From Micromonospora sp. WMMD882 (GTDB lineage Bacteria > Actinomycetota > Actinomycetes > Mycobacteriales > Micromonosporaceae): a stretch of DNA of 64,000 nucleotides. The stretch's first letter is position 1. Every line of letters begins with the position of its first letter. The notes under the pieces were generated by a model that did no database searches, was not told where the DNA came from, and was given only the letters and a program-made list of their open reading frames with translations. Shown in pieces: positions 35,576 through 45,284 of the stretch. The DNA is taken from contig NZ_CP114903.1 of the NCBI RefSeq assembly GCF_027497255.1, positions 6,200,001 through 6,264,000 of the forward strand, written 5' to 3'. Both the position numbers and the translations under genes were made by a program.

Positions 35576-37708
35576 ATGCGCAGACTCCTCCGATCGACAC
35601 TCGGCGCGGCCACCGCCGTCCTCGCCGTCCTCGCCGCCACCACGGCCGCCACCCCGGCCAGCGCCGCCGACGCCCCGTACGACGTGCTGGTCTTCTCCAA
35701 GACCGCAGGCTTCCGCCACGACTCGATCGCGGTGGGCACCCAGGCCGTCCGGGAGCTCGGCTCGGCCAACAGCTTCACGGTCACCGCGACCGAGGACGCC
35801 AACCAGTTCACCACCGCCAACCTGGCCCAGTACGAGGCGGTGATCTTCCTCAACACGACGGGTGACGTCCTCAACAACACCCAGCAGAGCGCCTTCGAGT
35901 CGTACGTCAACGGCGGCGGCGGGTACGTCGGGGTGCACTCGGCGTCCGACACCGAGTACGACTGGTCGTTCTACGGCAACCTGGTGGGCGGCTACTTCTC
36001 CTCGCACCCGGCCATCCAGCAGGCCACCATCCGGGTGGAGAACCGGGCGCACCCGGCCTCCGCCCACCTGCCGCAGAACTGGACCCGCACCGACGAGTGG
36101 TACAACTTCCGGGCCAACCCGCGCTCGTCGGCCCGGGTGCTGGCCAACCTGAACGAGTCGTCGTACTCGGGCGGGTCGATGGGCGGTGACCACCCGATCT
36201 CGTGGTGCAAGACGCTCGGCGCCGGCCGGTCGTTCTACACCGGGCTCGGCCACACCCAGGCGTCGTACTCCGAGGCGGCGTTCCGGTCGCACCTGCTCGG
36301 CGGCATCCGGTACGCGGCCGGCCGGGCCAAGGCCGACTGCCGTCCCGAGTCGGGCTACACGGCCCTGTACAACGGCTCCACCACCGGTTGGTCGCAGAGC
36401 GGGCCGGGCAGCTTCACCAACTCCGACGCCACCCTCACCTCGGTCGGCGGCATGGGGATGCTCTGGTACAGCGCCAAGCAGTACACCAACTACTCGCTGA
36501 AGCTCGACTGGATGATGCCCGGCGACGACAACTCCGGCGTGATCGTCGGCTTCCCGCCGGGCAGCAGCCCGGACGCGGCCCTGGCCGCCGGCTACGAGGT
36601 GCAGATCGACGCCACCGACGCCACCGACCGGACCACCGGCGCGATCTACGCGGTGAAGTCCGCCGACATCGCCGCCCGGGACGCCGCGTTGAACCCGCCG
36701 GGGGAGTGGAACAGCTTCGAGCTGCTGGTGGAGGGCAACCGCCTCCAGGTCTTCCTCAACGGCGCGAGGATCAACGACTTCACCAACACCAACTCGGCCC
36801 GGTCGCTGGCCGGCGCCATCGGCATCCAGAACCACGGCACCGGCGACGACGTGTCCTTCCGCAACATCCGGATCAAGGACCTGGGTGGCGGGACCACTCC
36901 GCCGCCGAGCGGGAACACCACGATCCAGGCCGAGTCGTACAGCTCCGCCAACGGGGTCCAGAAGGTCTCCAAGTCCTCCGCCAACGGTGGACAGGCCGTC
37001 GGCTACATCGACTCGGGCGACTGGACCGCGTACCAGGGGGTGGACCTGACCGGGGTGACGTCGCTGCGGGCCCGGACCTCCTCCGCCGGGGCCGGCGGCA
37101 CCATCCAGGTGCGCGCCGGCTCGGCCACCGGCACGGTGCTCGGCCAGGTCTCGGTGCCCAACACCGGTAGCTGGGACAGCTTCACCACGGTCACCGCCAA
37201 CCTGTCCGGCGTGCCGAGCGGCACCCAGAACCTGTACCTGACGTACAGCGGCGCGAGCGGCAGCCTGTTCGACGTCGACGAGTTCACCCTGGTCCGTTCC
37301 GGCACCACCACCCCGCCGCCCACCGGCAGCGGCGGCCCGATCGTCGGGCTCGGCGGCAAGTGCCTGGACGTGCGTAACGGCTCCTCGACCGACGGCACGC
37401 AGATCCAGATCTTCACCTGCAACAACGCCACCGGCCAGCAGTGGACGGTGACGCCGAACGGCCCGATCAAGGCGCTGGGCAAGTGCCTGGACGTCAACGG
37501 CGGCGCGTCGGCCGACGGCACGAAGATCCAGTTGTGGACGTGCAACAGCACCGCCGCGCAGAACTGGTCGGGCCAGGCGGACGGCTCGCTGCGCAACCCG
37601 GCGACCGGCAAGTGCCTGGACATCTCCAACAACAGCTCCGCCGACGGTCAGGCCGTCCACCTGTGGTCCTGCCACGGTGGCGCGAACCAGAAGTGGACCC
37701 TGCCCTGA
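35576..37708 (+). CDS. Secreted ThuA - DUF1080 - CBM6 - ricin protein
   Basis: This 710-residue protein has a signal peptide (cleavage near TPASAA). Residues 34-255 are a ThuA-like domain (YDVLVFSKTAGFRHDSI, GGGGYVGVHSASDTEYDW, GRSFYTGLGHT). Residues 259-440 are a DUF1080/3-keto-disaccharide hydrolase fold (GYTALYNGSTTGWSQSG). A CBM6 (447-577) and a ricin lectin (588-710) follow, close in sequence to those of the two dehydrogenases. ThuA and DUF1080 families act in breakdown of 3-keto-glycosides. With dehydrogenases that could make oxidised sugars next door, an extracellular oxidise-then-cleave pathway is attractive but inferred. Confidence 0.9.
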   Translation: MRRLLRSTLGAATAVLAVLAATTAATPASAADAPYDVLVFSKTAGFRHDSIAVGTQAVRELGSANSFTVTATEDANQFTTANLAQYEAVIFLNTTGDVLNNTQQSAFESYVNGGGGYVGVHSASDTEYDWSFYGNLVGGYFSSHPAIQQATIRVENRAHPASAHLPQNWTRTDEWYNFRANPRSSARVLANLNESSYSGGSMGGDHPISWCKTLGAGRSFYTGLGHTQASYSEAAFRSHLLGGIRYAAGRAKADCRPESGYTALYNGSTTGWSQSGPGSFTNSDATLTSVGGMGMLWYSAKQYTNYSLKLDWMMPGDDNSGVIVGFPPGSSPDAALAAGYEVQIDATDATDRTTGAIYAVKSADIAARDAALNPPGEWNSFELLVEGNRLQVFLNGARINDFTNTNSARSLAGAIGIQNHGTGDDVSFRNIRIKDLGGGTTPPPSGNTTIQAESYSSANGVQKVSKSSANGGQAVGYIDSGDWTAYQGVDLTGVTSLRARTSSAGAGGTIQVRAGSATGTVLGQVSVPNTGSWDSFTTVTANLSGVPSGTQNLYLTYSGASGSLFDVDEFTLVRSGTTTPPPTGSGGPIVGLGGKCLDVRNGSSTDGTQIQIFTCNNATGQQWTVTPNGPIKALGKCLDVNGGASADGTKIQLWTCNSTAAQNWSGQADGSLRNPATGKCLDISNNSSADGQAVHLWSCHGGANQKWTLP

Positions 37709-37725
37709 TCCTGCGCTGAACGGGA

Positions 37726-37762
37726 GGGTCCCTTCCTGACGCCCCGCGTCAGGAAGGGACCC
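37726..37762. repeat. Dispersed palindromic element, copy C (also likely terminator)
   Basis: A perfect 16-base stem (GGGTCCCTTCCTGACG) with a CCCCG loop lies 18 bases after the ThuA-protein stop. Its CCCTTCCTGAC half matches the flank of copy B. No gene is seen between it and 37998. Confidence 0.75.
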
Positions 37763-37997
37763 TTGCCGTATCCGGCCGGGCCTTCCGTGGCGGCGGTGAC
37801 CGTCCTAGAGTGGTCGGTGGCTGCCGTGACCGGCGGCCGGTGACCCGGCGGGAGGCGCAACCCGCTGGGTTCCAGGTGCGTACGCATCCACCGGCCGTTC
37901 GGCCCGGTCTGGTCCCGTGTCCCGGGGCCGGTCACCCTCGCCCCGGTCCCGCACCCACCGGAATCCCTTTTCCACACCCCAGGGGAGAAGGACGACA

Positions 37998-39005
37998 ATG
38001 GCGCGACCGATCACGCTCTTCACCGGCCAGTGGGCCGACCTGCCGTTCGAGGAGGTCTGCCGGCTCGCCTCGGAGTGGGGCTACGACGGCCTGGAGATCG
38101 CCTGCTGGGGCGACCACTTCGAGGTCGACAAGGCGCTGGCCGACGACTCGTACGTCGAGCGCAAGCGCGAGACCCTGGCCAAGCACAACCTCCAGGTCTT
38201 CACGATCTCCAACCACCTGGTCGGCCAGGCGGTCTGCGACCACCCGATCGACGAGCGCCACCAGGACATCCTGCCGGCGCGGATCTGGGGCGACGGGGAG
38301 CCCGAGGGGGTACGCCAGCGGGCCGCCGAGGAGATCAAGGACACCGCCCGGGCGGCGGCGAAGCTCGGCGTGAACACCGTCGTCGGGTTCACCGGCTCGT
38401 CGATCTGGCACACGGTGGCGATGTTCCCGCCGGTGCCGCCGGCCATGATCGACCGTGGCTACCAGGACTTCGCCGACCGCTGGAACCCGATCCTCGACGT
38501 CTTCGACGAGGTGGGCGTGCGCTTCGCCCACGAGGTGCACCCCAGTGAGATCGCGTACGACTACTGGACCACCAAGCGGACCCTGGAGGCGATCGGGCAC
38601 CGGCCCGCCTTCGGCCTCAACTGGGACCCGTCGCACTTCGTCTGGCAGGAGCTGGACCCGGTGAACTTCATCTTCGACTTCGCCGACCGGATCTACCACG
38701 TGGACTGCAAGGACGCGAAGGTCCGCACCGGGGACGGCCGGCGGGGCCGGCTCTCCTCCCACCTGCCCTGGGCGGACCTGCGGCGGGGCTGGGACTTCGT
38801 CTCCACCGGCCACGGCGACGTGCCCTGGGAGGACTGCTTCCGCGCGTTGAACGCGATCGGCTACGACGGCCCGATCTCGGTGGAGTGGGAGGACGCCGGG
38901 ATGGACCGGCTGGTCGGCGCGCCCGAGGCGCTCCAGTTCGTGCGCCGGCTCGCCTTCGACGCCCCGTCCGCCGCGTTCGACGCCGCGTTCAGCAGCAAGG
39001 ACTGA
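37998..39005 (+). CDS. Sugar phosphate isomerase/epimerase (TIM barrel)
   Basis: This 335-residue cytoplasmic protein belongs to the xylose-isomerase-like barrel family. It starts [30 protein letters not shown]. Likely divalent-metal ligands are the glutamate in [13 protein letters not shown], the aspartate and histidine in [12 protein letters not shown], the histidine and aspartate in YHVDCKDAK, and the glutamate in [11 protein letters not shown]. Members of this subgroup sit beside ThuA and Gfo/Idh/MocA genes and convert keto-sugars or inositols. GGGGAGAAGGA precedes the ATG. Two strong hairpins lie after the gene, the first being its probable terminator. Confidence 0.92.
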   Translation: MARPITLFTGQWADLPFEEVCRLASEWGYDGLEIACWGDHFEVDKALADDSYVERKRETLAKHNLQVFTISNHLVGQAVCDHPIDERHQDILPARIWGDGEPEGVRQRAAEEIKDTARAAAKLGVNTVVGFTGSSIWHTVAMFPPVPPAMIDRGYQDFADRWNPILDVFDEVGVRFAHEVHPSEIAYDYWTTKRTLEAIGHRPAFGLNWDPSHFVWQELDPVNFIFDFADRIYHVDCKDAKVRTGDGRRGRLSSHLPWADLRRGWDFVSTGHGDVPWEDCFRALNAIGYDGPISVEWEDAGMDRLVGAPEALQFVRRLAFDAPSAAFDAAFSSKD

Positions 39006-39066
39006 CCGCCACCGGTCCGGCCACGGACCGACCGCGGCGCCGAGCCACGGACCGACCGCTACCGCG

Positions 39067-39104
39067 CCGGGCCACGGACCGGGCACCACCGGTCCGTGGC
39101 CCGG
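39067..39104 (+). terminator. Terminator of the isomerase gene
   Basis: A perfect 16-base stem with a six-base loop (GCACCA), 61 bases after the stop. Three GCCACGGACCG direct repeats lie around it. Confidence 0.75.
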
Positions 39105-39120
39105 ACCGGTGACGACACGC

Positions 39121-39154
39121 GACGGGCCGGCCGCCAGATGGCGGCCGGCCCGTC
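39121..39154 (-). terminator. Terminator of the opposing YtxH-like gene
   Basis: A perfect 15-base stem with an AGAT loop, 15 bases beyond the stop of the minus-strand gene. Together with the previous hairpin it insulates two convergent genes. Confidence 0.75.
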
Positions 39155-39168
39155 GACGAACCGTGCGG

Positions 39169-39579
39169 TCAGATGGCGCTGCCGTTGGTCCCGGTGCCGG
39201 ACGGCTTGCCCTTGCCGGTGGTCCCGGTCGAGGCGGAGCCGGTCGAGTTGACGCTCGACGATCCGGCGGCGGTGCTGCCCGACTTGGCCCCGACGGTGGC
39301 CGGCGTGCCGGCGAACGCGTCGTCGGCCGAGGTCAGCTCGTGCTTGCCGCTGCCGTTGTGCAGCTTCTCGCCCAGCTTGGAGCTGTTGAGCTTGTCCTTG
39401 CCCTCGCTGTAGAGCCGGTTGGCCTGGGCCTGCGCGACGCCCGCCGCCTCCTGCACGGTCGGGTGGTCGAGCACCTTGCGGCCCTGGACGACCAGCTCCT
39501 CGTACTTCTCCCGGCCGGCACGGGCGCCCAGGACGAATCCCGCAGCCAGCCCGCCAAGGAACATGATCTTTCCGCGCAT
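39169..39579 (-). CDS. Small YtxH-like membrane-anchored protein
   Basis: This 136-residue protein starts with one membrane helix followed by a charged amphipathic region: KIMFLGGLAAGFVLGARAG, then REKYEELVVQGRKVLDHPTV. The C-terminal 50 residues are serine, glycine and threonine rich. Short proteins of this layout are common in actinobacteria and resemble YtxH-type stress proteins; no activity is known. AAAGGAG lies about six bases before the ATG. It converges with the isomerase gene across two back-to-back terminators. Confidence 0.8.
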   Translation of the reverse strand: MRGKIMFLGGLAAGFVLGARAGREKYEELVVQGRKVLDHPTVQEAAGVAQAQANRLYSEGKDKLNSSKLGEKLHNGSGKHELTSADDAFAGTPATVGAKSGSTAAGSSSVNSTGSASTGTTGKGKPSGTGTNGSAI

Positions 39580-39845
39580 GGCGGCTCCTTTCGTACCTGA
39601 CGCGCTACCGACTTCCGACCGGGCCGTGACCCGGTCGGAAGTGGTCGTCTCGCGCCTGCTTCCGCTGTTGGCAGCTAACTACCCATCCTGCTCCGCGCTC
39701 ATACCTCCTGGCGTCATGACGCCGATTTATGCTGTTTTCTGAGGGTCCGAAGTTGAGTGGTAACCCCCTGGACCAACACCCCCCGGAGTCCTGTACTCTT
39801 GTCCCGTCGCACGGCGCAGGAGAGATCCGACCGCCGGAAACGCGA

Positions 39846-39918
39846 TCCCCCGTAGCTCAATTGGCAGAGCAGCCGGCTGTTAACCGGCAGGTTTTTGGTT
39901 CGAGTCCAAACGGGGGAG
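39846..39918 (+). tRNA. tRNA-Asn (GTT)
   Basis: The cloverleaf folds well: acceptor TCCCCCG pairs with CGGGGGA, the D-arm starts GCTC, the anticodon loop is CTGTTAA in a CCGG stem (anticodon GTT), and the T-arm contains GGTTCGAGTCC. The discriminator base is G. CCA is not encoded (GCT follows). A TACTCT -10-like box lies about 50 bases upstream. Confidence 0.96.
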
Positions 39919-40098
39919 CTTCACCCATCCGAGCCCGTCGGTCCTCCGGCGGGCTCCGTCGTGTCCCGGCCCACCCGGCCGGGCGCCAGCGGGTCCCGTC
40001 CTGCCCGTTTCCTCCCCCCGCCACCCGGTTGCCGGGCAGGATGACCGGTGTCGCCATAAGCTCCGACTGCGTCGATTTCTGCGTCGGTTGATGGATGG

Positions 40099-42225
40099 GT
40101 GGAGATGGCCGGGAAACTGGGCCGCAACGCGGCCACGCTGGTCGCGGTGGCCGTGGTGCTCGGCTGGCTGCTGGTCGGCGCGCTCGCCGGCCCGTACGCG
40201 GGGCAGCTCGGCGATGTCGCCACCAACGACAACGCGGCGTTCCTGCCCGCCGACGCCGAGGCGACCCGGGCCCAGGACCTGGCCGCCGGATTCGTCGACC
40301 GGCCGACCACCCCGGCCCTGGTGGTGTACGAACGCGTCACCGGCCTCACCGACGCCGACCGGCAGCGGGCCGGCGCCGACGCGGCCGAGTTCGCCCGGGT
40401 GCCCGGCGTGGTGGGCCCGCTGCCCCCGCCGCTGCCCAGCCAGGACGGCCAGGCCCTCCAGGTGGTCGTGCCGATCGACGACGCCGAAGGGGAACGGATC
40501 AGCGAGGTCGTCGACGAGCTGCGCCGGATCGCCGGGGACGGCGCGGACGGCCTCACCGTCGACGTGGCCGGCCCGGCCGGGCTGCTCGCCGACCTGATCG
40601 AGGTGTTCAGCGCCATCGACGGCACCCTGCTCGGGGTCACCCTCGTCGTGGTGCTGGTCATCCTCCTGATCGTCTACCGCAGCCCGGTGCTGTGGATCGC
40701 CCCGCTGCTGGCCGCCGGCATGTCCTTCGCCCTCGCCGCCGTCTTCGTGTACCTGCTCGCCGACGCCGACGTGATCAAACTGAACGGGCAGGCGCAGGGC
40801 ATCCTCACCGTCCTGGTCTTCGGCGCGGGCACCGACTACGCGCTGCTGCTGACCGCCCGGTACCGGGAGGAGCTGCACCGGCACGCCCGACCCCCGGCGG
40901 CCATGCGCGCCGCCTGGCGGGGCGCCGCCCCGGCCATCGTCGCCTCCGCCGGCACCACCATCGCCAGCCTGCTCTGCCTGCTGCTGTCCAGCCTCAACTC
41001 CAACCGGGCGCTCGGCCCGGTCGCCGCCATCGGCATCGCCGCCACCCTGCTGGTGATGCTCACCTTCCTGCCCGCCCTGCTGGTGCTCGGCGGACGCTGG
41101 GCGTTCTGGCCGCGGGCGCCCCGCCCCGACCAGGCGGACCCGCAGACCGAACACCGTCTGTGGAGCCGGGTCGCCCGGTTCGTCGCCGGCCACGCCCGCC
41201 CGGTCTGGCTGGTCACCGCCGCCGCGCTGGCCGTGCTCACCCTCGGGCTCACCCAGCTCGGCGCGACCACGCTCGGCCAGAGCGACCTGTTCACCACCCG
41301 CACCGACTCCGTCGCCGGGCAGGAGGTGATCGCCCGGCACTACCCGGGCGGCACCGGCAGCCCGGCGACCGTCTTCGCCCGGCAACCGGCCGCCCAGCAG
41401 GTCGCCCAGGTGGCCCAGGGGGTGCCCGGGGTGGCCGCCGTCCGCCCGGTCAACGGTGACCCGACCGGCCCGCCGGACCCGGCCGCGCCGCCCACCGTGG
41501 TCGACGGGTGGGTGCAGCTCCAGGCCACGCTCGCCGACCCGCCGGACAGCGACGCCGCCGAGCGGACCATCCGCGACCTGCGCGTCGCCGTGCACCGGGT
41601 GCCCGACGCCGACGCGGTGGTCGGCGGCTTCACCGCGATCAACGTGGACACCGCGGACGCGTCCACCCGGGACCAGAAGGTGATCATCCCGGTGGTGCTG
41701 GCGGTGATCGCCGTCATCCTCGCCCTGCTGCTGCGCGCCCTGATCGCGCCGCTGCTGCTCATCCTCACCGTGCTGCTGTCGTACGCGGCCACGCTCGGGC
41801 TGTGCGCGCTGATCTTCCGGTACCTGTTCGACTTTCCCGGGGTCGACGCGTCGTTCCCGTTGTTCGCGTTCGTCTTCCTGGTCGCGCTCGGCATCGACTA
41901 CAACATCTTCCTGATGAGCCGGGTCCGGCAGGAGTCGGTCCGACGCGGCACCCGACCCGGCGTCCGGCACGGGCTGCTGGTCACCGGTGGAGTGATCACG
42001 TCCGCCGGGATCGTCCTCGCCGCGACCTTCTCCGCGCTGGCCGTACTGCCGCTCGTGGTGCTCGTCGAGCTCGGCGTCGCGGTCGCGGTCGGCGTCCTGA
42101 TCGACACCATCGTGGTCCGGTCGCTGCTGGTCCCCGCGCTCGCCCACGACATCGGCCCCCGGATCTGGTGGCCCAGCCGGCTGTCCCGCGCCGCCCCCGA
42201 GGAGAGGACCCCCGATGCCCACTGA
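40099..42225 (+). CDS. MMPL/RND-family membrane transporter
   Basis: This 708-residue inner-membrane protein has two MMPL halves, each with one helix, a large outer domain and a cluster of five helices. The first helix is [22 protein letters not shown]. The transport motif of the first half is [19 protein letters not shown], and that of the second half is [19 protein letters not shown]. Actinobacterial members export lipids, siderophores or drugs with proton energy. It overlaps the following FAD-enzyme gene by 11 bases, so the two may act on one metabolite. Start is GTG 40099, or the ATG two codons later. Confidence 0.92.
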   Translation: MEMAGKLGRNAATLVAVAVVLGWLLVGALAGPYAGQLGDVATNDNAAFLPADAEATRAQDLAAGFVDRPTTPALVVYERVTGLTDADRQRAGADAAEFARVPGVVGPLPPPLPSQDGQALQVVVPIDDAEGERISEVVDELRRIAGDGADGLTVDVAGPAGLLADLIEVFSAIDGTLLGVTLVVVLVILLIVYRSPVLWIAPLLAAGMSFALAAVFVYLLADADVIKLNGQAQGILTVLVFGAGTDYALLLTARYREELHRHARPPAAMRAAWRGAAPAIVASAGTTIASLLCLLLSSLNSNRALGPVAAIGIAATLLVMLTFLPALLVLGGRWAFWPRAPRPDQADPQTEHRLWSRVARFVAGHARPVWLVTAAALAVLTLGLTQLGATTLGQSDLFTTRTDSVAGQEVIARHYPGGTGSPATVFARQPAAQQVAQVAQGVPGVAAVRPVNGDPTGPPDPAAPPTVVDGWVQLQATLADPPDSDAAERTIRDLRVAVHRVPDADAVVGGFTAINVDTADASTRDQKVIIPVVLAVIAVILALLLRALIAPLLLILTVLLSYAATLGLCALIFRYLFDFPGVDASFPLFAFVFLVALGIDYNIFLMSRVRQESVRRGTRPGVRHGLLVTGGVITSAGIVLAATFSALAVLPLVVLVELGVAVAVGVLIDTIVVRSLLVPALAHDIGPRIWWPSRLSRAAPEERTPDAH

Positions 42226-43453
42226 CTCCGACGTCGTCATCGTCGGCGGTGGCCTCGCCGGCCTCGCCGCCGCCCGCCGCCTGCACCGGGCCGGGGTGCC
42301 CTGGCGCATCCTGGAGGCCGCGGACCGGATCGGCGGCCGGGTCGCCACCGACCCCACCGACGGCTACCTGCTCGACCGGGGCTTCCAGGTGCTCAACACC
42401 GCGTACCCGAAGCTCGGCGCCCTGCTCGACCTCGGCGGCCTGCGGCTCGGCTACTTCACCTCGGGGGTGCTGGTCCGCCGGGGCGACCGGCTGGTCCGCC
42501 TGGTCCACCCGGTACGCGAACCGGCCGGCGCCCCCGGCACCGCGCTGGCCGACGTCGGCTCGTTCGCCGACCGGCTGCGGTTCGCCCTGCTCGCCACCGG
42601 CTGCGCCACCCTGCCGCCCCGCCGGCTGATCGAGGCGGCCGAGACCACCAGCGAGACCGCGCTGCGCCGGGCCGGGCTCTCCGACGCCATCATCGAGGAG
42701 GTGCTGCGGCCGTTCCTCTCCGGTGTGCTCGTCGACCGGGAGCTGGAGACCTCCAGCCGGGTGCTGGCGTTGGTGCTGCGCTCCTTCGTCCGGGGCCGGA
42801 TCGGACTGCCCGCCGAGGGGATGGGCGCGCTGCCCCGGGCGATCGCCGCGCCGCTGCCGGCCGACCTGATCGACCTGCGCACCCCGGCCACCGCCGTCGG
42901 GCCCGGCCGGGTCCGCACCGCCGCCGGCGAGCTGCGCTGCCGGGCCGTGCTGGTCGCCGTCGACCCGCCGGCCGCCGCCGCGCTCCTGCCCACCCTGCCC
43001 CCGGTACGGATGCACAGCTACACGACGTACTACCACGCCACGGACGAGCCGCCGCTGACCGAGCCGATCCTGGTGCTCGACGGCGACCGCCGGGAGCTGA
43101 TCGCCAACACGACGGTGGTCAGCCGGGCCGCCCCCGGCTACGCCCCGCCCGGCCGGCACCTGGTCGCCACCTCCGTGGTCGGCCCGACCGCCCCGCCCGA
43201 GCCGGTCGTCCGGGCCGAACTCGCCCGCCTCTACGGCCGGGCCACCGACGACTGGACGCACCTCACCACGGTCGCCGTTCCGCACGCCCTGCCCGCCGCC
43301 CCGCCCCCGCAGGGCAACCTGCGCAAGCCGGTCTCCCTCGGCGACGGCCGCTACCTGGCCGGCGACCACCGGGACACCCCCTCCATCCAGGGCGCCCTCG
43401 CCAGCGGCTGGCGCGCCGCCGGGGCCGTCCTCCACGACCTCCGCCAGCGGTGA
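42215..43453 (+). CDS. FAD-dependent amine-oxidase/phytoene-desaturase-like oxidoreductase
   Basis: This 412-residue flavoprotein starts with a dinucleotide-binding motif, [22 protein letters not shown], then [15 protein letters not shown], which is the GG-doublet motif of the amine oxidase/phytoene desaturase class. The C-terminal FAD motif is [19 protein letters not shown]. The substrate is unknown; relatives include carotenoid desaturases and protoporphyrinogen oxidases. Its start lies inside the MMPL gene, implying translational coupling with a transporter. No carotenoid genes are nearby, so a desaturase role is not supported by context. Confidence 0.88.
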   Translation: MPTDSDVVIVGGGLAGLAAARRLHRAGVPWRILEAADRIGGRVATDPTDGYLLDRGFQVLNTAYPKLGALLDLGGLRLGYFTSGVLVRRGDRLVRLVHPVREPAGAPGTALADVGSFADRLRFALLATGCATLPPRRLIEAAETTSETALRRAGLSDAIIEEVLRPFLSGVLVDRELETSSRVLALVLRSFVRGRIGLPAEGMGALPRAIAAPLPADLIDLRTPATAVGPGRVRTAAGELRCRAVLVAVDPPAAAALLPTLPPVRMHSYTTYYHATDEPPLTEPILVLDGDRRELIANTTVVSRAAPGYAPPGRHLVATSVVGPTAPPEPVVRAELARLYGRATDDWTHLTTVAVPHALPAAPPPQGNLRKPVSLGDGRYLAGDHRDTPSIQGALASGWRAAGAVLHDLRQR

Positions 43454-43596
43454 CGAACCCGGTCCGGCCATCCGGGTCCGGCGGGCCCTTCCCGATCGAT
43501 GCGGGCTGTTATTCTCGCGTTGCCCATCGTGCCCGCCCCGCGTGGCACGTGGTGGCCGGTGACCGCGCGCTCGGGTTACTATTCCGCGCCGGTAGC

Positions 43597-43670
43597 GGGG
43601 CGGTAGCTCAGCAGGTTAGAGCAGGGGACTCATAATCCCTCGGTCGCGGGTTCGAGCCCCGCCCGCCCCA
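43597..43670 (+). tRNA. tRNA-Met (CAT), elongator type
   Basis: Acceptor GGGGCGG pairs with CCGCCCC, the D-arm starts GCTCAGC, the anticodon loop is CTCATAA (anticodon CAT), and the T-arm is GCGGG-TTCGAGC-CCCGC. The discriminator is A and CCA is not encoded. The first acceptor pair G-C rules out initiator tRNA. A CAT tRNA for isoleucine, which needs lysidine, is the alternative, but the acceptor and anticodon stems look like elongator Met. A TACTAT box lies 20 bases upstream. Confidence 0.92.
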
Positions 43671-43830
43671 CCGACCGCACCATTGTGCGAACCATCTGTG
43701 CTACTCCTCAGGAAAAGAGCGTCTCACCATCCGGTAGCGGAGCCGAGAATGTCGCCGCGCGAAGGCGGCCAGATGGGCGACCAACGTCGCGAGGTGTTTC
43801 TCCCCTCAATCCGGCTGCCCCCATCGGTGA

Positions 43831-43858
43831 CCGCGCCCGCCCCACTCACTGGGCGCGG
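43831..43858. repeat. Hairpin with a partial copy of the tRNA-Met 3' end
   Basis: Eight-base arms (CCGCGCCC) flank 12 bases. It contains GCCCGCCCCAC, which is identical to 11 bases at the tRNA-Met 3' end. It directly precedes the murF-like gene. The rest of 43671-43830 shows no gene. Confidence 0.4.
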
Positions 43859-43870
43859 TAGGTTCATGTC

Positions 43871-45271
43871 GTGCTTCCGATGACCTTGCAGGAGATCGCG
43901 GTTGTTGTCGGTGGGGCTGTCCACGACGTTTCCGGCCCGGTGACGGTGACGGCCCCGGTGGTGTTCGACAGTCGGCGTGTGGAGCCCGGCGGGATGTATG
44001 TGGCACTGCCCGGTGAGCGTGTGGATGGGCACGACTACGCCACCCCGGCGATCGAGGCCGGTGCGGCGGCGGTGCTGGCGTCACGGCCGGTCGGGGTGCC
44101 GGCGGTGGTCGTCGAGGACGTGCCTGCCGCGTACGGTCGGCTCGCCCGCGCGGTGGTGGACCGGTTGCCGCAGACCACGGTGATCGGGGTGACCGGGTCG
44201 GTGGGCAAGACGTCGACCAAGGACATCCTTGCGCAGGTGCTGCCGGCGTGGGGTGAGACGGTGGCCAACCGGGCGTCGAACAACAACGAGCTCGGGCTGC
44301 CGTACACGGTCACCCGCGCCACCACCGACACCCGCTATCTCGTGTTGGAGATGGGAGCGCGGGGCATCGGCCACGTGGCCTACCTGACCCGGATCGCCCC
44401 GCCCACCGTCAGTGTCGTCACCCGGGTCGGCCACGCGCACCTCGGCGAGTTCGGGTCGGTGGAGAACATCGCCCAGGCCAAGGGCGAGATCGTGGAAGCC
44501 CTGCCCGACGCCCACGACGGCGGGTTGGCAGTGCTCAACGCCGACGACGCGTTGGTGGCGGCCATGGCCAGCCGCACCAGCGCCCGCGTGCTGACCTACG
44601 GCATCGACCGCCCGGCGGATGTGCGCGCCGAGGAGTTGGCTATGGACGAGCTGGGCCGCGCCGGCTTCCGTCTCGTGCATGACGGCCAGGCCGCCGAGGT
44701 GCGGTTGCGTCTCTACGGGCTGCACCAGGCGTCCAACGCCCTTGCCGCCGCCGCCGTCGCCCATGGCCTCGGCCATTCCATCGGAGCCGTGGCCGACGCG
44801 GTGTCCCGGGCCGAGGCGGTGTCACCGGGACGGATGCAGGTCACCACCCGCGCCGACGGAGTGACGGTCATCAACGATGCCTACAACGCCGCCCCTGACG
44901 CCATGCGTGCCGCGCTGCGTGCCCTGCACACGATGACCGGGGACGGCCGGCGGGCGGTCGCGGTGCTGGGCGAGATGGCCGAACTGGGTGAGCACGCCCC
45001 ACAGGTGCACCGGGAGATCGGGCAGCAGGTGGCCCAGATCGGGGCCGGATGGCTGGTGGCGATCGGCGGAGCCGACGCCGAGCAGTACGCGAACGGAGCC
45101 GCCGGCAACGGCATCGCGGTGGACCGGGCAGCGAACGTTGCCGAGGCGTGGGAGTTGCTGCGCGACGGGCTACGGTCCGGGGATGTGGTGTTGGTGAAGG
45201 CGGCCAACAGCGCCGGACTCCTCGCGCTCGCGGACAAGCTGATCGAGGAACCCGGCGCTGTCACCGCCTGA
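43871..45271 (+). CDS. murF: MurF-like UDP-MurNAc-tripeptide:D-Ala-D-Ala ligase (stand-alone paralogue)
   Basis: This 466-residue Mur ligase joins an amino-acid unit to a UDP-MurNAc-peptide or similar acceptor with ATP. The N-terminal MurF domain shows FDSRRVEPGGMYVALPGERVDG. The ATP site is VIGVTGSVGKTSTKDIL, then NRASNNNELGLPYTV and LEMGARGIGHV. The C-terminal domain carries INDAYNAAPDAMRAAL. It lies outside any division/cell-wall cluster and faces a murC-like gene with 13 bases between stops. It is therefore probably an extra copy for a modified precursor, resistance or peptide synthesis. The start is GTG; a TAGGTT box a few bases before it suggests a leaderless transcript. Confidence 0.9.
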   Translation: MLPMTLQEIAVVVGGAVHDVSGPVTVTAPVVFDSRRVEPGGMYVALPGERVDGHDYATPAIEAGAAAVLASRPVGVPAVVVEDVPAAYGRLARAVVDRLPQTTVIGVTGSVGKTSTKDILAQVLPAWGETVANRASNNNELGLPYTVTRATTDTRYLVLEMGARGIGHVAYLTRIAPPTVSVVTRVGHAHLGEFGSVENIAQAKGEIVEALPDAHDGGLAVLNADDALVAAMASRTSARVLTYGIDRPADVRAEELAMDELGRAGFRLVHDGQAAEVRLRLYGLHQASNALAAAAVAHGLGHSIGAVADAVSRAEAVSPGRMQVTTRADGVTVINDAYNAAPDAMRAALRALHTMTGDGRRAVAVLGEMAELGEHAPQVHREIGQQVAQIGAGWLVAIGGADAEQYANGAAGNGIAVDRAANVAEAWELLRDGLRSGDVVLVKAANSAGLLALADKLIEEPGAVTA

Positions 45272-45284
45272 CAGGGAAAAGGAA

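Noticed and set aside
43597..43670. Initiator tRNA-fMet
   Set aside because: The acceptor starts with a paired G-C (GGGGCGG/CCGCCCC), whereas initiator tRNA has an unpaired first base.
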